Origin: RGIG426 sp045600765
GTDB lineage: Bacteria > Bacillota > Clostridia > Oscillospirales > Acutalibacteraceae
Direction of reading: 5' to 3'
DNA length: 33,263 nucleotides
Assembly (NCBI GenBank): GCA_045600765.1
Contig: JAZRYM010000047.1
Coordinates: forward strand, 1 to 33,263
Part shown: piece after piece, positions 7,004-14,878 of the stretch
How positions within the stretch are numbered: position 1 is the stretch's first letter
Layout of the letters: the number at the start of each line of letters is the position of its first letter
Translations under genes and position numbers: made by a program
Notes under the pieces: generated by a model
What the model was told of the DNA's origin: nothing
The model's input: only the letters and a program-made list of their open reading frames with translations
Databases searched by the model: none

Positions 7004-7582
7004 ATGATAAAAACGACGGTGTGCGGGGTGGACGTCACCTTTTCGGTCGGGTTTCCGGCGGTGGTGGCGCTTCTTTGCTTTTTCGATAAAACGGGAAGCG
7101 CCGCGTTGTGCCTTTACGCCGCTCTGCTCCACGAAAGCACGCACCTCGCCGTTTGCCGCTTGTGCGGGTTTTGCCCGCGCCGCCTCTGCTTCGGCGCGTT
7201 CGGAATGCGGATGGAACTCCCGCCGCTTCCGTACCGCAAAATGGCGGCGGTGGCGGCGGCAGGGCCGCTTTGCAACCTTGTGTTTGCGGGCGTGTCGGCG
7301 CTGTGCGGCGCGCAAACGGGAGTGACGGTGCATCTTGCGCTGTTTTTCTTCAACGCGCTTCCGTTTCGCCCGCTCGACGGCGGGCAAACACTCTTTTGCC
7401 TGCTCGCGCCGCGCGTAGGGGAGCGGGCGGCGGAAAAGACGGTCGCCGTGCTCGGTGCGCTGTGCGCCGCACCTCTGTTTTGCGCGGCGGTCGCGTTGTT
7501 TTTTCGGTCGGGATACAACGTGTCGCTGTTGGTGCTTTGTGTGTATCTGCTTTTTTTGCTGTTTTTCAAAAAGAAGGATTGA
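7004..7582 (+). CDS. spoIVFB: M50 intramembrane metalloprotease, SpoIVFB-like
   Basis: The 192-residue hydrophobic protein has an HExxH zinc motif in a membrane segment (HESTH, residues 43-47). A second motif lies in a later helix, NALPFRPLDGG (residues 117-127), matching the NPxDG motif that supplies the third ligand of site-2 proteases. Four or more membrane segments can be drawn. In Bacillus SpoIVFB cleaves pro-sigma-K in the mother cell, activating late sporulation genes. The preceding M23 gene and spoIVA support the sporulation role. The radical SAM gene downstream is also a frequent neighbour of spoIVFB in Clostridia, from general knowledge of gene order. The ATG at 7004 has only a weak ribosome binding site (GCGGG close by), consistent with coupling to the upstream gene. 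Confidence 0.82.
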   Translation: MIKTTVCGVDVTFSVGFPAVVALLCFFDKTGSAALCLYAALLHESTHLAVCRLCGFCPRRLCFGAFGMRMELPPLPYRKMAAVAAAGPLCNLVFAGVSALCGAQTGVTVHLALFFFNALPFRPLDGGQTLFCLLAPRVGERAAEKTVAVLGALCAAPLFCAAVALFFRSGYNVSLLVLCVYLLFLLFFKKKD

Positions 7583-7607
7583 AAAACAGCGGAGGATTTG
7601 GTAAAAT
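7579..7607 (+). promoter_or_regulatory. Sigma-A promoter of the radical SAM gene pair
   Basis: TTGAAA at 7579-7584 and TAAAAT at 7602-7607 lie 17 bp apart, beginning on the stop codon of the M50 gene. It would let the downstream genes be expressed in vegetative cells independently of the sporulation unit. Confidence 0.6.
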
Positions 7608-7635
7608 AGAGGTATCTGAAAGGCAGGTACCGTGT

Positions 7636-9480
7636 ATGAATGCAAAATGGGAGCAGTTGCTCTTACAAGTGCAAAAACCCGCGCGCTACACCGGCGGCGA
7701 GTTGCATAGTGTGGTGAAAAACAAAGCGGACGTGGACGTGCGCTTTGCGTTTTGTTTTCCCGATTTATACGAAGTGGGTATGTCCCACCTCGGTATGAAA
7801 ATTCTTTATTCTCAGTTTAACGCGCAACCGCATATCTGGTGTGAGCGGGTATTCGCGCCGGACGACGATATGGCGGAATTGATGCAAAAAGAGAAAACAC
7901 CGTTGTGGGCGCTGGAAAGCGGCGACCCTATCGGTGAGTTCGATTTCGTGGGTTTTACGCTGCAATACGAGATGAGCTATCCCACCATGCTGTATATGCT
8001 GAAACTGGGTCAAATCCCGCTTCGTTCCGCCGACCGCGACGAGACGTATCCGCTTGTGGTGGCGGGCGGGCCGTGCACCTGCAACCCCGAACCGCTTGCC
8101 GATTTTGTGGATATTTTCTTTATCGGCGAGGGAGAGGAAGTTGACCTCGAAGTGATGGAACTGTACCGCGCCCACAAACAGAGCGGACACTACAACAAAG
8201 CCGCGTTTTTGCGCGCCGCTGCAAAGATTGAGGGCGTGTACGTTCCGGCGCTGTACGACGTAGCCTACAACGAAGACGGCACGATTGCCGCCTTTACGGC
8301 GAAAGACGGTGCGCCGGCGACGGTCAAAAAACGCATTATCAAAGACCTCGACCACGCCTATTATCCCGACAAATTCGTGGTGCCGTTTACCGAAATCGTG
8401 CACGACCGTGCGGTGGGCGAGATTTTCCGCGGGTGTATCCGCGGTTGCCGTTTTTGCCAAGCGGGATTTTTGTACCGTCCGGTGCGCGAAAAATCGCCCG
8501 ACGTGATTGACAAACAATGCCACGATTTGTGCCGTTCGACGGGGTATGAGGAGTTTTCGCTCGCGTCCCTCTCGACGAGCGATTACACGAAAATTGAAGA
8601 ACTGCTCCCGAAACTGCTCTCGTGGACAGAGGTGGAAAAAACCAACATCTCCTTGCCGTCGCTTCGTGTGGACGGGTTTTCGGAAGAGCTGGTTAAGCGC
8701 CTGAACGTGTTGCGGCGAAGCGGGTTGACCTTTGCGCCCGAAGCGGGTACACAACGTCTGCGCGATGCGATTAACAAAAACGTCTCGGAAGAAGAAGTGC
8801 TCGAAACCGCGCGCCGCGCTTTTGCGGGCGGGTGGACGTCGGTAAAACTGTATTTTATGCTCGGCCTGCCTACCGAAACGGACGAGGACGTGGCGGGCAT
8901 CGCCGCGCTCGGTCAAAAAGTGGTGGACGAATACTACCGCAACCCGAACAAACCGAAAGGGAAGAGCGTGTCGGTGTCGATGAGTACCGCTTGCTTTATT
9001 CCGAAGCCGTTTACCCCGTTCCAATGGGAGGCGCAGGATACCCGCGAGGAGCTCGAACGCAAGCAGCAACTGCTTTTGGGTTCGCTGACAAGCAAAAAAC
9101 TCACGCTCCATTACCACGATGCGCCGACCGGTTTGTGGGAAGCGGTGCTTGCGCGCGGCGACCGCAAATTGTGCGCCGTGCTTGAAACGCTTGCCGACGG
9201 CAATGCGCACCTCGATGCGTGGTCGGAGCATTTTGACCCCGAGGCGTGGGACAACGCGATGTGCGCGCACGGGTTGACCGCCGCGTTTTACGCCCACCGC
9301 AATCGCCAAAGCGACGAGCATTTGCCGTGGGACCACATCGACATCGGCGTGACGAAAGAATTTTTAATCAAAGAGCGCGAAAAAGCCTATGCAAGCCAAA
9401 CGACGCCGCATTGCCGTTTGCAATGTGCCGGTTGCGGCGCCGCGTGCTACGGGGAGGGTGTGTGCTTTGAACGAAAATAA
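7636..9480 (+). CDS. Radical SAM protein of the TIGR03960 family
   Basis: The 614-residue protein has an N-terminal domain of about 240 residues resembling the cobalamin-binding-like region of this family (PDLYEVGMSHLGMKILY). A radical SAM core follows with CIRGCRFC (Cys 267, 271 and 274), the ligands of a 4Fe-4S cluster. The C-terminus carries a second Cys cluster, CRLQCAGCGAACYGEGVC. The substrate is not established for this family. The next gene encodes its constant partner (TIGR03936/DUF2344) and overlaps it by 14 bases, so the two probably act together, perhaps on tRNA or ribosomal components. ATG 7636 is chosen because family homology starts there and a promoter ends at 7607; the frame stays open upstream to 7108, but that stretch is the shadow of the M50 gene. 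Confidence 0.88.
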   Translation: MNAKWEQLLLQVQKPARYTGGELHSVVKNKADVDVRFAFCFPDLYEVGMSHLGMKILYSQFNAQPHIWCERVFAPDDDMAELMQKEKTPLWALESGDPIGEFDFVGFTLQYEMSYPTMLYMLKLGQIPLRSADRDETYPLVVAGGPCTCNPEPLADFVDIFFIGEGEEVDLEVMELYRAHKQSGHYNKAAFLRAAAKIEGVYVPALYDVAYNEDGTIAAFTAKDGAPATVKKRIIKDLDHAYYPDKFVVPFTEIVHDRAVGEIFRGCIRGCRFCQAGFLYRPVREKSPDVIDKQCHDLCRSTGYEEFSLASLSTSDYTKIEELLPKLLSWTEVEKTNISLPSLRVDGFSEELVKRLNVLRRSGLTFAPEAGTQRLRDAINKNVSEEEVLETARRAFAGGWTSVKLYFMLGLPTETDEDVAGIAALGQKVVDEYYRNPNKPKGKSVSVSMSTACFIPKPFTPFQWEAQDTREELERKQQLLLGSLTSKKLTLHYHDAPTGLWEAVLARGDRKLCAVLETLADGNAHLDAWSEHFDPEAWDNAMCAHGLTAAFYAHRNRQSDEHLPWDHIDIGVTKEFLIKEREKAYASQTTPHCRLQCAGCGAACYGEGVCFERK

Positions 9481-10126
9481 GAACTTTGAAACGGTGCGGG
9501 TGGTGTTTGAAAAAACCGGTACCGCCCGCTTTATCTCGCACCTTGACTTAAACCGTACGATGACCCGCGCGCTTCGCCGTTTGCAGTTGCCGCTGTGGTA
9601 TACCGAGGGGTTTAACCGCCGCCCGTATTTGACCTTTCCGGCGCCGCTCTCTCTCGGGAGCGAGAGTGTCTGCGAACGAATGGATTTTCGCCTTTGCGAA
9701 GCGGTTGATTTGGACACGCTTCCGGCAAGGTTTAACGAGACGTTGCCCGCCGGATTGCGGGTAATTTCCGCCGCGCCCGCCGTGATGAAAGCGGGAAAAC
9801 TCGCCTTTGCGTCGTATACGTTGACAGTGGACGTGCCTGCCGACACGGTAACGGCGTTTTTGGCGCAGGAGAGTATTCTTGTCGAAAAGAAGACGAAAAA
9901 GGGCGCGGTAAAAGAAATTGAAATTCGTCCCGCGCTGACCGATACGGCGGTGAAACCGCTTGAAAGCGGATGCGCGCTTGACGTGACGCTTCCGTGCGGC
10001 GGCGACGATACGGTGGTCAATCCCGCGCTTATCAAAAAGGCGCTCGGCGCGTATGTGGGGCGGGAAATCGCCATGCATATCCTGCGCACCGCGCTTTTGT
10101 CGGGGGAGAAAACCGATTTTTGCTGA
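9467..10126 (+). CDS. TIGR03936/DUF2344 protein, partner of the radical SAM protein
   Basis: The 219-residue protein begins with the family pattern VRVVFEKTGTARFISHLDLNR and has EGFNRRPYLTFPAPLSLG, both typical of this radical-SAM-linked family. Its biochemical role is unknown; in several lineages it is fused or adjacent to TIGR03960. The start is set at TTG 9467 because GGGGAGGG at 9451-9458 lies about 9 nt upstream. GTG 9458 overlaps that ribosome binding site and ATG 9389 lies well inside the upstream gene. The 14-base overlap suggests translational coupling. Confidence 0.82.
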   Translation: MNENKNFETVRVVFEKTGTARFISHLDLNRTMTRALRRLQLPLWYTEGFNRRPYLTFPAPLSLGSESVCERMDFRLCEAVDLDTLPARFNETLPAGLRVISAAPAVMKAGKLAFASYTLTVDVPADTVTAFLAQESILVEKKTKKGAVKEIEIRPALTDTAVKPLESGCALDVTLPCGGDDTVVNPALIKKALGAYVGREIAMHILRTALLSGEKTDFC

Positions 10127-10163
10127 AATTTTTTGAAAAAATTGAAAAAAAGCGAAAAAACAC

Positions 10164-10192
10164 TTGCATTTCGGAAAAACGTGTGGTAAACT
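10164..10192 (+). promoter_or_regulatory. Promoter of rplS
   Basis: TTGCAT at 10164-10169 and TAAACT at 10187-10192 are separated by 17 bp. Initiation near 10199 gives a leader of about 100 nt. Confidence 0.7.
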
Positions 10193-10205
10193 ATGCTGGT
10201 GTTTG

Positions 10206-10286
10206 AATGTCTGCCTTGTCGCAGACCGCACCATTAAAAAGCGGACGGTCCTCTGCCCACCGAGGCAAGAACGGCTGACATTTTTT
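10206..10286 (+). ncRNA. Structured 5' leader of rplS, candidate L19 autoregulatory leader
   Basis: Nested pairings fold the leader. AATGTC (10206-10211) pairs with GACATT (10277-10282), GCCTTG (10213-10218) with CGAGGC (10261-10266), and GACCG (10224-10228) with CGGTC (10246-10250), or alternatively GCAGA (10221-10225) with TCTGC (10252-10256). The outer stem is followed by six T residues ending at 10286, and the AGGAGG ribosome binding site comes directly after. Ribosomal protein L19 leaders are known in Firmicutes; whether this matches that Rfam family could not be tested. It may act as an attenuator or as a binding site for L19. Confidence 0.55.
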
Positions 10287-10299
10287 AGGAGGAACAGAA

Positions 10300-10641
10300 A
10301 TGGACGCATTGAAACAAATCGCCGCGGACAGCTTGAAAGAGTCCCCGGCAGCATTCGAGATCGGTGATACCGTTCGCGTGGATGTGAAAATCCGCGAGGG
10401 CGACCGTGAAAGAATTCAGGCTTTTGAAGGCACGGTCATTGCCCGCAAAGGCAGTGGCGTGGGCGAGACCTTTACCGTTCGTCGTGTATCTTACGGTGTC
10501 GGCGTGGAGCGCGTGTTCCCGCTGCATTCCCCGAACGTGGCGGACGTGAAAATCATTCGCCGTGGTAAAATTCGCCGCAGCAAGCTGTATTATCTGCGTG
10601 ACCGCGTGGGTAAAGCTGCCAAGGTGAAAGAGCGCTTGTAA
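10300..10641 (+). CDS. rplS: 50S ribosomal protein L19
   Basis: The 113-residue protein matches L19 in length and sequence: GDTVRVDVKIREGDRERIQAFEG near the start, RRVSYGVGVERVFPLHSPN in the middle, and RRGKIRRSKLYYLRDRVGKAAKVKE at the end. L19 sits at the 30S-50S interface of the ribosome. ATG 10300 follows AGGAGG (10287-10292). In many Firmicutes rplS follows rpsP, rimM and trmD; here those are absent and rplS stands alone behind its own promoter and leader, with a terminator after it. The downstream order lepB-rbgA-rnhB is the standard one. Confidence 0.98.
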   Translation: MDALKQIAADSLKESPAAFEIGDTVRVDVKIREGDRERIQAFEGTVIARKGSGVGETFTVRRVSYGVGVERVFPLHSPNVADVKIIRRGKIRRSKLYYLRDRVGKAAKVKERL

Positions 10642-10655
10642 TTGCCACCAAAGAG

Positions 10656-10698
10656 AGGTTGTCTCGAAAGCGGTTTGTTTTTGAGACAGCCTTTTTTT
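10656..10698 (+). terminator. Terminator after rplS
   Basis: AGGTTGTCTC (10656-10665) pairs with GAGACAGCCT (10683-10692), with one G-U pair, followed by seven T residues. No clear promoter was found between it and the signal peptidase gene, so partial readthrough may supply the downstream genes. Confidence 0.8.
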
Positions 10699-10739
10699 AC
10701 TATTTTTGACTTCTTGACTTTGAAACAGAGGTGTCGCTT

Positions 10740-11384
10740 ATGGAAACTCGTAAAAAACGCCGCACGGTGGCGCAGTTTTTGGTAGACTGTGCGTACAGTC
10801 TTGTTTCGTTTGCGGTGCTGGTGCTCTTGATGTGGGCGCTGATGTTTTCCTTTGTGATGCGTACCGTCCAGGTGGACGGGGTCTCTATGCAAGATACCTT
10901 GCAAAACGGCGAACGTATGGTGCTGTTCAGCGCGTTGTATACGCCGCAACGCGGGGATGTCGTGGTTGCCAACCGCTTGGAAAAAAGCGAATCGAAACGC
11001 CTCAATATCTCCGTCTATAAAGAGCCGATTATCAAGCGTGTCATCGGGGTCGCGGGCGACGTGGTGGAAGTGCAAAAGGATGCGGTGTACGTGAACGGTG
11101 CGAAACTTTCCGAGCCGTATGTGCATTATGAGAACACCCACCCGGGCATCACGTATGTGCCGGAGGGAACGGTGTTTGTGATGGGCGACCACCGCAACGC
11201 CTCGACCGACAGCCGCCTGACCGGGCCGGTGCAACTCGAAAACGTGATGGGTCACGTCGTGGCGCGCTTAAATCACGTCACGGATATGGAGCGATTGCAG
11301 GACGTGACCTATGACAACGTGCCCGAAAAACCCTCTGCCGAATTATTGAAAAAAGCCGAAAAGGAGGCTGCCGTCGATGAATAA
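10740..11384 (+). CDS. lepB: Type I signal peptidase (first of two)
   Basis: The 214-residue membrane enzyme cleaves signal peptides from exported proteins on the outer side of the membrane. It has a cytoplasmic basic start, one membrane helix (about residues 18-39), the catalytic serine S49 in VDGVSMQDTL and the catalytic lysine K99 in IIKRVIGVAGD. The box GDHRNASTDSR follows. The length fits the single-helix Gram-positive SipS type. ATG 10740 follows AGAGG at 8 nt. Its last codons overlap the start of a second signal peptidase gene by 8 bases. Confidence 0.95.
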   Translation: METRKKRRTVAQFLVDCAYSLVSFAVLVLLMWALMFSFVMRTVQVDGVSMQDTLQNGERMVLFSALYTPQRGDVVVANRLEKSESKRLNISVYKEPIIKRVIGVAGDVVEVQKDAVYVNGAKLSEPYVHYENTHPGITYVPEGTVFVMGDHRNASTDSRLTGPVQLENVMGHVVARLNHVTDMERLQDVTYDNVPEKPSAELLKKAEKEAAVDE

Positions 11385-11955
11385 CACAAAACAACCCGTT
11401 GTCCCTGAAGAAACCGGCGCATCTCTTCTTGTTTCCGTGTTGTATGACGTGTTGGATATCGTCGTGCCGGCACTTCTTGTGGTGTCGCTCGTGTTTTTGT
11501 TTTTTATGCGCATTGCCGGTGTGGACGGCGACTCGATGAACGACACGCTCCAAAATAACGACCGTCTGTTGATGGTGAATTTCCTCTATGAGCCGCAGCG
11601 GGGTGATATTGTGATTGTCAACCGCTTCCACAAAGGGGATGAAAAGATTGAAGAACCGCTTATCAAGCGGGTTATCGGCGTGGCGGGCGATACCGTGCGG
11701 GTGGAGCCTACCGCCGTGTATTTGAACGATGAAAAATTGGATGAACCTTACGTCAACTATAAGAACTTGCCTTACGGGGCGACCGTGACGGTGCCGGAGG
11801 GGTGTGTGTTTGTGATGGGCGATCACCGCAACAACTCCCGCGACAGCCGCGAATACGGTTGTTTCCGCTTGGAAGAACTGGTGGGAAAAGCGGTATTCCG
11901 CCTGTTCCCGACCGAGATGTTCGGCGGGATTTATAACAATCTTCCGCAGGAATAA
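11377..11955 (+). CDS. lepB: Type I signal peptidase (second of two)
   Basis: The 192-residue paralogue of the preceding gene has a membrane helix at about 27-46, catalytic S53 in VDGDSMNDTL and K97 in PLIKRVIGVAGD. It also has GDHRNNSRDSR. Start ATG 11377 lies inside the upstream gene behind AAGGAGG, so the pair is translationally coupled. The two proteins are clearly similar but diverged across the helix and the substrate-facing loops, which fits different preprotein preferences rather than a recent copy. Confidence 0.95.
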   Translation: MNNTKQPVVPEETGASLLVSVLYDVLDIVVPALLVVSLVFLFFMRIAGVDGDSMNDTLQNNDRLLMVNFLYEPQRGDIVIVNRFHKGDEKIEEPLIKRVIGVAGDTVRVEPTAVYLNDEKLDEPYVNYKNLPYGATVTVPEGCVFVMGDHRNNSRDSREYGCFRLEELVGKAVFRLFPTEMFGGIYNNLPQE

Positions 11956-11967
11956 GGAGGAGAGCCG

Positions 11968-12861
11968 ATGGAACAAAAGGAACAATCGTCTTCTTCCATT
12001 CAGTGGTTTCCCGGACACATGGCGCGTACCCGCCGCAAAATCACCGAGAGCTTAAAACTCATTGATATGGTGGTAGAGGTGGTGGATGCCCGTATTCCGC
12101 TGTCCTCTCGTAATCCCGAAATGGACACGCTGACCGCGGGGAAACCGCGCCTTGTGCTGCTCAATAAAGCGGATTTGGCGGACGAAGCCGCTACCGCGCG
12201 CTGGGTGGCGTATTATGAAAAAACCGGCGTGAAAGCCTTGCCCGTGGACTGCAAAAGCGGCCGCGGGCTTTCCAAAATTACCCCGATGATGCGGGAAACC
12301 CTCAAAGACGAAATTGCCGTGTGGCAGGAAAAAGGAATGGTCGGCCGCTCTATCCGCGCGATGGTGGCGGGCATTCCCAATGTGGGGAAATCCTCCTTTA
12401 TCAATCGCCTTTCCAAAGGCACCAAAGCCAAGGCGGAAGACCGTCCCGGCGTGACCCGCGGCAACCAGTGGTTTGGGCTTTCCGACGGGGTGTTGTTGCT
12501 TGATACCCCCGGCGTGTTGTGGCCGAAATTTGAAGACCACACGGTGGGGTTGCATTTGGCGTTTACCGGTGCCATTCGCGACCAAATTCTCGATTGCGAG
12601 GAGCTGGCGTGTGATTTGCTCGGCGTGCTTAAAACCGAGTACGCCGACCGTCTTGCTGAGCGGTTCAAACTCAATTCCGTGGACGGCTGGCAAGAGCAGG
12701 AAAATTACGAGTTGCTTGAAACCATCGGCAGAAAACGGGGAATGCTCGTGTCGGGCGGCGAGGTGAACACCGAGCGTGCCGCCAATACCCTTCTTGACGA
12801 ATATCGCGGTGGAAAATTAGGGCGCATTACCTTGGAATTTCCGCCGAGAGAGGTGGGGTGA
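11968..12861 (+). CDS. rbgA: Ribosome biogenesis GTPase RbgA (YlqF)
   Basis: The 297-residue GTPase is circularly permuted: the G4 motif LLNKADL comes before G1 (GIPNVGKSSFINRL) and G3 (DTPGVLWP). The N-terminal IQWFPGHMARTRRKI is a hallmark of the family. RbgA acts late in assembly of the 50S subunit. ATG 11968 follows AAGGAGGAG. It sits 12 nt after the second signal peptidase gene and 4 nt before rnhB, the order seen in Bacillus. Confidence 0.97.
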   Translation: MEQKEQSSSSIQWFPGHMARTRRKITESLKLIDMVVEVVDARIPLSSRNPEMDTLTAGKPRLVLLNKADLADEAATARWVAYYEKTGVKALPVDCKSGRGLSKITPMMRETLKDEIAVWQEKGMVGRSIRAMVAGIPNVGKSSFINRLSKGTKAKAEDRPGVTRGNQWFGLSDGVLLLDTPGVLWPKFEDHTVGLHLAFTGAIRDQILDCEELACDLLGVLKTEYADRLAERFKLNSVDGWQEQENYELLETIGRKRGMLVSGGEVNTERAANTLLDEYRGGKLGRITLEFPPREVG

Positions 12862-12865
12862 GCCG

Positions 12866-13492
12866 ATGACCAACGTGGAATTTGACAGCGCCGTGCGCGC
12901 GGAGGGCTTTCCCGTTCTCTGCGGCATTGATGAGGCGGGTCGCGGCCCGCTTTGCGGCCCCGTTTACGCGGCGGCGGTGATATTGCCGCCGGACGTGGAA
13001 ATTGCGGGGCTCGACGACTCCAAAAAGATTTCCGAAGCGAAGCGAGAGCAACTGTTTTCGGTCATTTGCGACACGGCGCTTGCTTACGGCATCGGCTTTG
13101 CCACCGTGGAGGAAATTGAGGAGAAAAACATTCTGCAAGCGACCTTTCTCGCGATGAAACGCGCCTACGAGGCGGCGGGAATGCCCGCCGATTTGGTGCT
13201 TGTGGACGGCAACAAACTTCCGCCCGACGTCAACGCGAAAATGCGCTACGTGATTAAGGGTGATGCGCTGTCTGCCTCCATTGCGGCGGCATCTATTTTG
13301 GCGAAAGTCAGCCGTGACCGCGTGCTTTATGACCTCGATAAGCAGTACCCGCAATACGGGTTTGCAAAGCACAAAGGCTACGGTACGGCGGCGCATTATG
13401 AGGCGCTTCGGGAGTTCGGCGTGTCGCCGGTGCATCGCCGCAGTTTCTTAAAGAAATTTTTGGCGAGCGACGACCACGGCAACGCGGTATAA
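12866..13492 (+). CDS. rnhB: Ribonuclease HII
   Basis: The 208-residue enzyme cuts the RNA strand of RNA-DNA hybrids, including single ribonucleotides in DNA. The active-site motif GIDEAGRGPLCGP carries D22 and E23. LDDSKKISEAKRE, LVDGNKLPP and AASILAKVSRDR are all in place. ATG 12866 lies 4 nt after the rbgA stop with GAGGTGGGG as ribosome binding site inside the end of rbgA. Confidence 0.97.
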   Translation: MTNVEFDSAVRAEGFPVLCGIDEAGRGPLCGPVYAAAVILPPDVEIAGLDDSKKISEAKREQLFSVICDTALAYGIGFATVEEIEEKNILQATFLAMKRAYEAAGMPADLVLVDGNKLPPDVNAKMRYVIKGDALSASIAAASILAKVSRDRVLYDLDKQYPQYGFAKHKGYGTAAHYEALREFGVSPVHRRSFLKKFLASDDHGNAV

Positions 13493-13536
13493 ACGCGGCG
13501 GCGTGCGCATAAGAACATAGTAAGGAGAGGGCAAGT

Positions 13537-13929
13537 ATGGCGGAAATCTCCAAAGGAGCGGCGGGAGAAGTCATCGCCGCTCGTTTTTTACGGGAGCAAG
13601 GGTACGATATCTTGGCGGTCAACGCCCGCACCCGTCTCGGCGAGGTGGACATTATCGCCGCTGACGGGCAATATATCGCTTTTGTCGAAGTGAAAACCCG
13701 TGGCGAAAACGGGTGGGAACAGTCGCCGCGCGAAGCGGTGACACGCGAAAAACAAGAGAAAATTAAAAAGGCGGCGGCATCCTATTTACAGCGCAATAAA
13801 ACGAAATTGCAACCGCGCTTTGACGTGATTGAGGTGATTACCGCGCCGTCCGATTCGCCGCTTGCCGCTAAAAAGGTCGAACACATCAAAAATGCGTTTG
13901 AAACGGGGGACTTGCATGCCGCTTTTTGA
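13537..13929 (+). CDS. YraN family protein (UPF0102)
   Basis: The 130-residue protein has the family features GAAGEVIAARFLREQGYDIL, then GEVDIIAADG and FVEVKTR. These form a predicted restriction-endonuclease-like fold with D and ExK residues. The function is not settled; it usually lies next to rnhB, as here. ATG 13537 follows TAAGGAGAGGG. The end overlaps the dipeptidase gene by 14 bases. Confidence 0.92.
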   Translation: MAEISKGAAGEVIAARFLREQGYDILAVNARTRLGEVDIIAADGQYIAFVEVKTRGENGWEQSPREAVTREKQEKIKKAAASYLQRNKTKLQPRFDVIEVITAPSDSPLAAKKVEHIKNAFETGDLHAAF

Positions 13930-14830
13930 CCTGCATTGCGACACGTTGACCGAATGTGTATGCAAAGGTGAAAGCCTTTACAGTAACACACTGCATTGGG
14001 ACGTTGCCCGCGCGTGTCATTTTGCGCCGTGTGCGCAGGTGCTCGCTGTGTGGACACCGGACACCCTGCGCGGCGCACCCGCGACCGATGCCGCCATGCG
14101 GGCGATTACCGCCGCACACGAGGCGGAAACCCGCTTGCCGCGCGACTTTCGCTTGTGGCACAAAGACGAGCCGTTTTGCACCGATGACGGAGTGCCGTGC
14201 CACGGGATTTTGGGACTCGAAAGTGCCGCGCCGCTTGCAGGAAGTTTGGAACTTTTTGACCGTTTCGCGGATTTAGATGTAAAGGTGATTACCCTTACTT
14301 GGAATGGAGACAACGAAGCGGCATCCGGTGTGAACGGCGACGAAAAACGCGGGTTGACCGCGTTCGGAAAAGCGCTTTTGCGGGCGATGGAAGGTCGCCG
14401 CCTCGTCGTTGACGTATCCCACTTGAACGCGCGCGGGTTTGACGACGTGTGTACGCACACCGTCGCGCCGTTTATCGCATCCCACTCGGTGTCGCGGGCG
14501 GTGTTTGACCACCCGCGCAACCTCACCGACGCGCAGTTTTTAGAAATCGTGCGGCGTGGGGGACTTGTTGGATTAAACCTCTGTGCCGCGCAGTTGGGCG
14601 AAGCGACCTTTTCGCAGTTTGAACGGCATTTGGCGCACTTTCTCGACTTGAGCGGCGAACGCACGCTCGCGCTGGGGCTCGATTTGGACGGTACGGTGCT
14701 TCCCGCGGAGTGGAACGGGGTGGCGGTTAATGAGGCGCTGTTCTCCTATTTGGAAGGGCGCGGATACGAAAAATCGCTCCTTTTGCGGATATTTTACGGG
14801 AATGCGCGAGATTTTTTTCAAAAAATGTAA
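13916..14830 (+). CDS. M19-family (membrane dipeptidase-like) metallopeptidase
   Basis: The 304-residue protein of the renal dipeptidase family hydrolyses dipeptides with a binuclear zinc site. Visible ligands are H7 and D9 in DLHCDTLTE, the bridging Glu in GILGLESAAPL, a His in VDVSHLNARG and a His in IASHSVS. TLTWNGDNEAASG and DHPRNLTD also match the family. It is shorter than many members (about 310-400) and has no signal peptide, so it is probably cytosolic. ATG 13916 has CGGGGGA upstream inside yraN; an earlier in-frame ATG at 13862 lies deeper in yraN without a good ribosome binding site. Confidence 0.88.
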   Translation: MPLFDLHCDTLTECVCKGESLYSNTLHWDVARACHFAPCAQVLAVWTPDTLRGAPATDAAMRAITAAHEAETRLPRDFRLWHKDEPFCTDDGVPCHGILGLESAAPLAGSLELFDRFADLDVKVITLTWNGDNEAASGVNGDEKRGLTAFGKALLRAMEGRRLVVDVSHLNARGFDDVCTHTVAPFIASHSVSRAVFDHPRNLTDAQFLEIVRRGGLVGLNLCAAQLGEATFSQFERHLAHFLDLSGERTLALGLDLDGTVLPAEWNGVAVNEALFSYLEGRGYEKSLLLRIFYGNARDFFQKM

Positions 14831-14831
14831 A

Positions 14832-14872
14832 AAAACGGTCGGTTTTGATTTGACAAACCGGCCGTTTTGTAT
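14832..14872 (+). terminator. Terminator of the rplS-to-dipeptidase block, overlapping the thrC promoter
   Basis: AAAACGGTCGGTTT (14832-14845) pairs with AAACCGGCCGTTTT (14855-14868), with one G-U pair, and a short T-rich tail follows. It starts 2 bases after the dipeptidase stop. Confidence 0.8.
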
Positions 14873-14878
14873 TATGAT
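14850..14878 (+). promoter_or_regulatory. Consensus promoter of thrC embedded in the terminator
   Basis: TTGACA at 14850-14855 lies in the loop and downstream arm of the terminator hairpin, and TATGAT at 14873-14878 lies just behind it, 17 bp apart. It drives thrC and possibly the genes after it. Confidence 0.8.

Noticed and set aside
7108..7635. N-terminal extension of the radical SAM protein
   Set aside because: The frame stays open but overlaps the M50 gene, shows no homology, and the promoter at 7579-7607 lies inside it.
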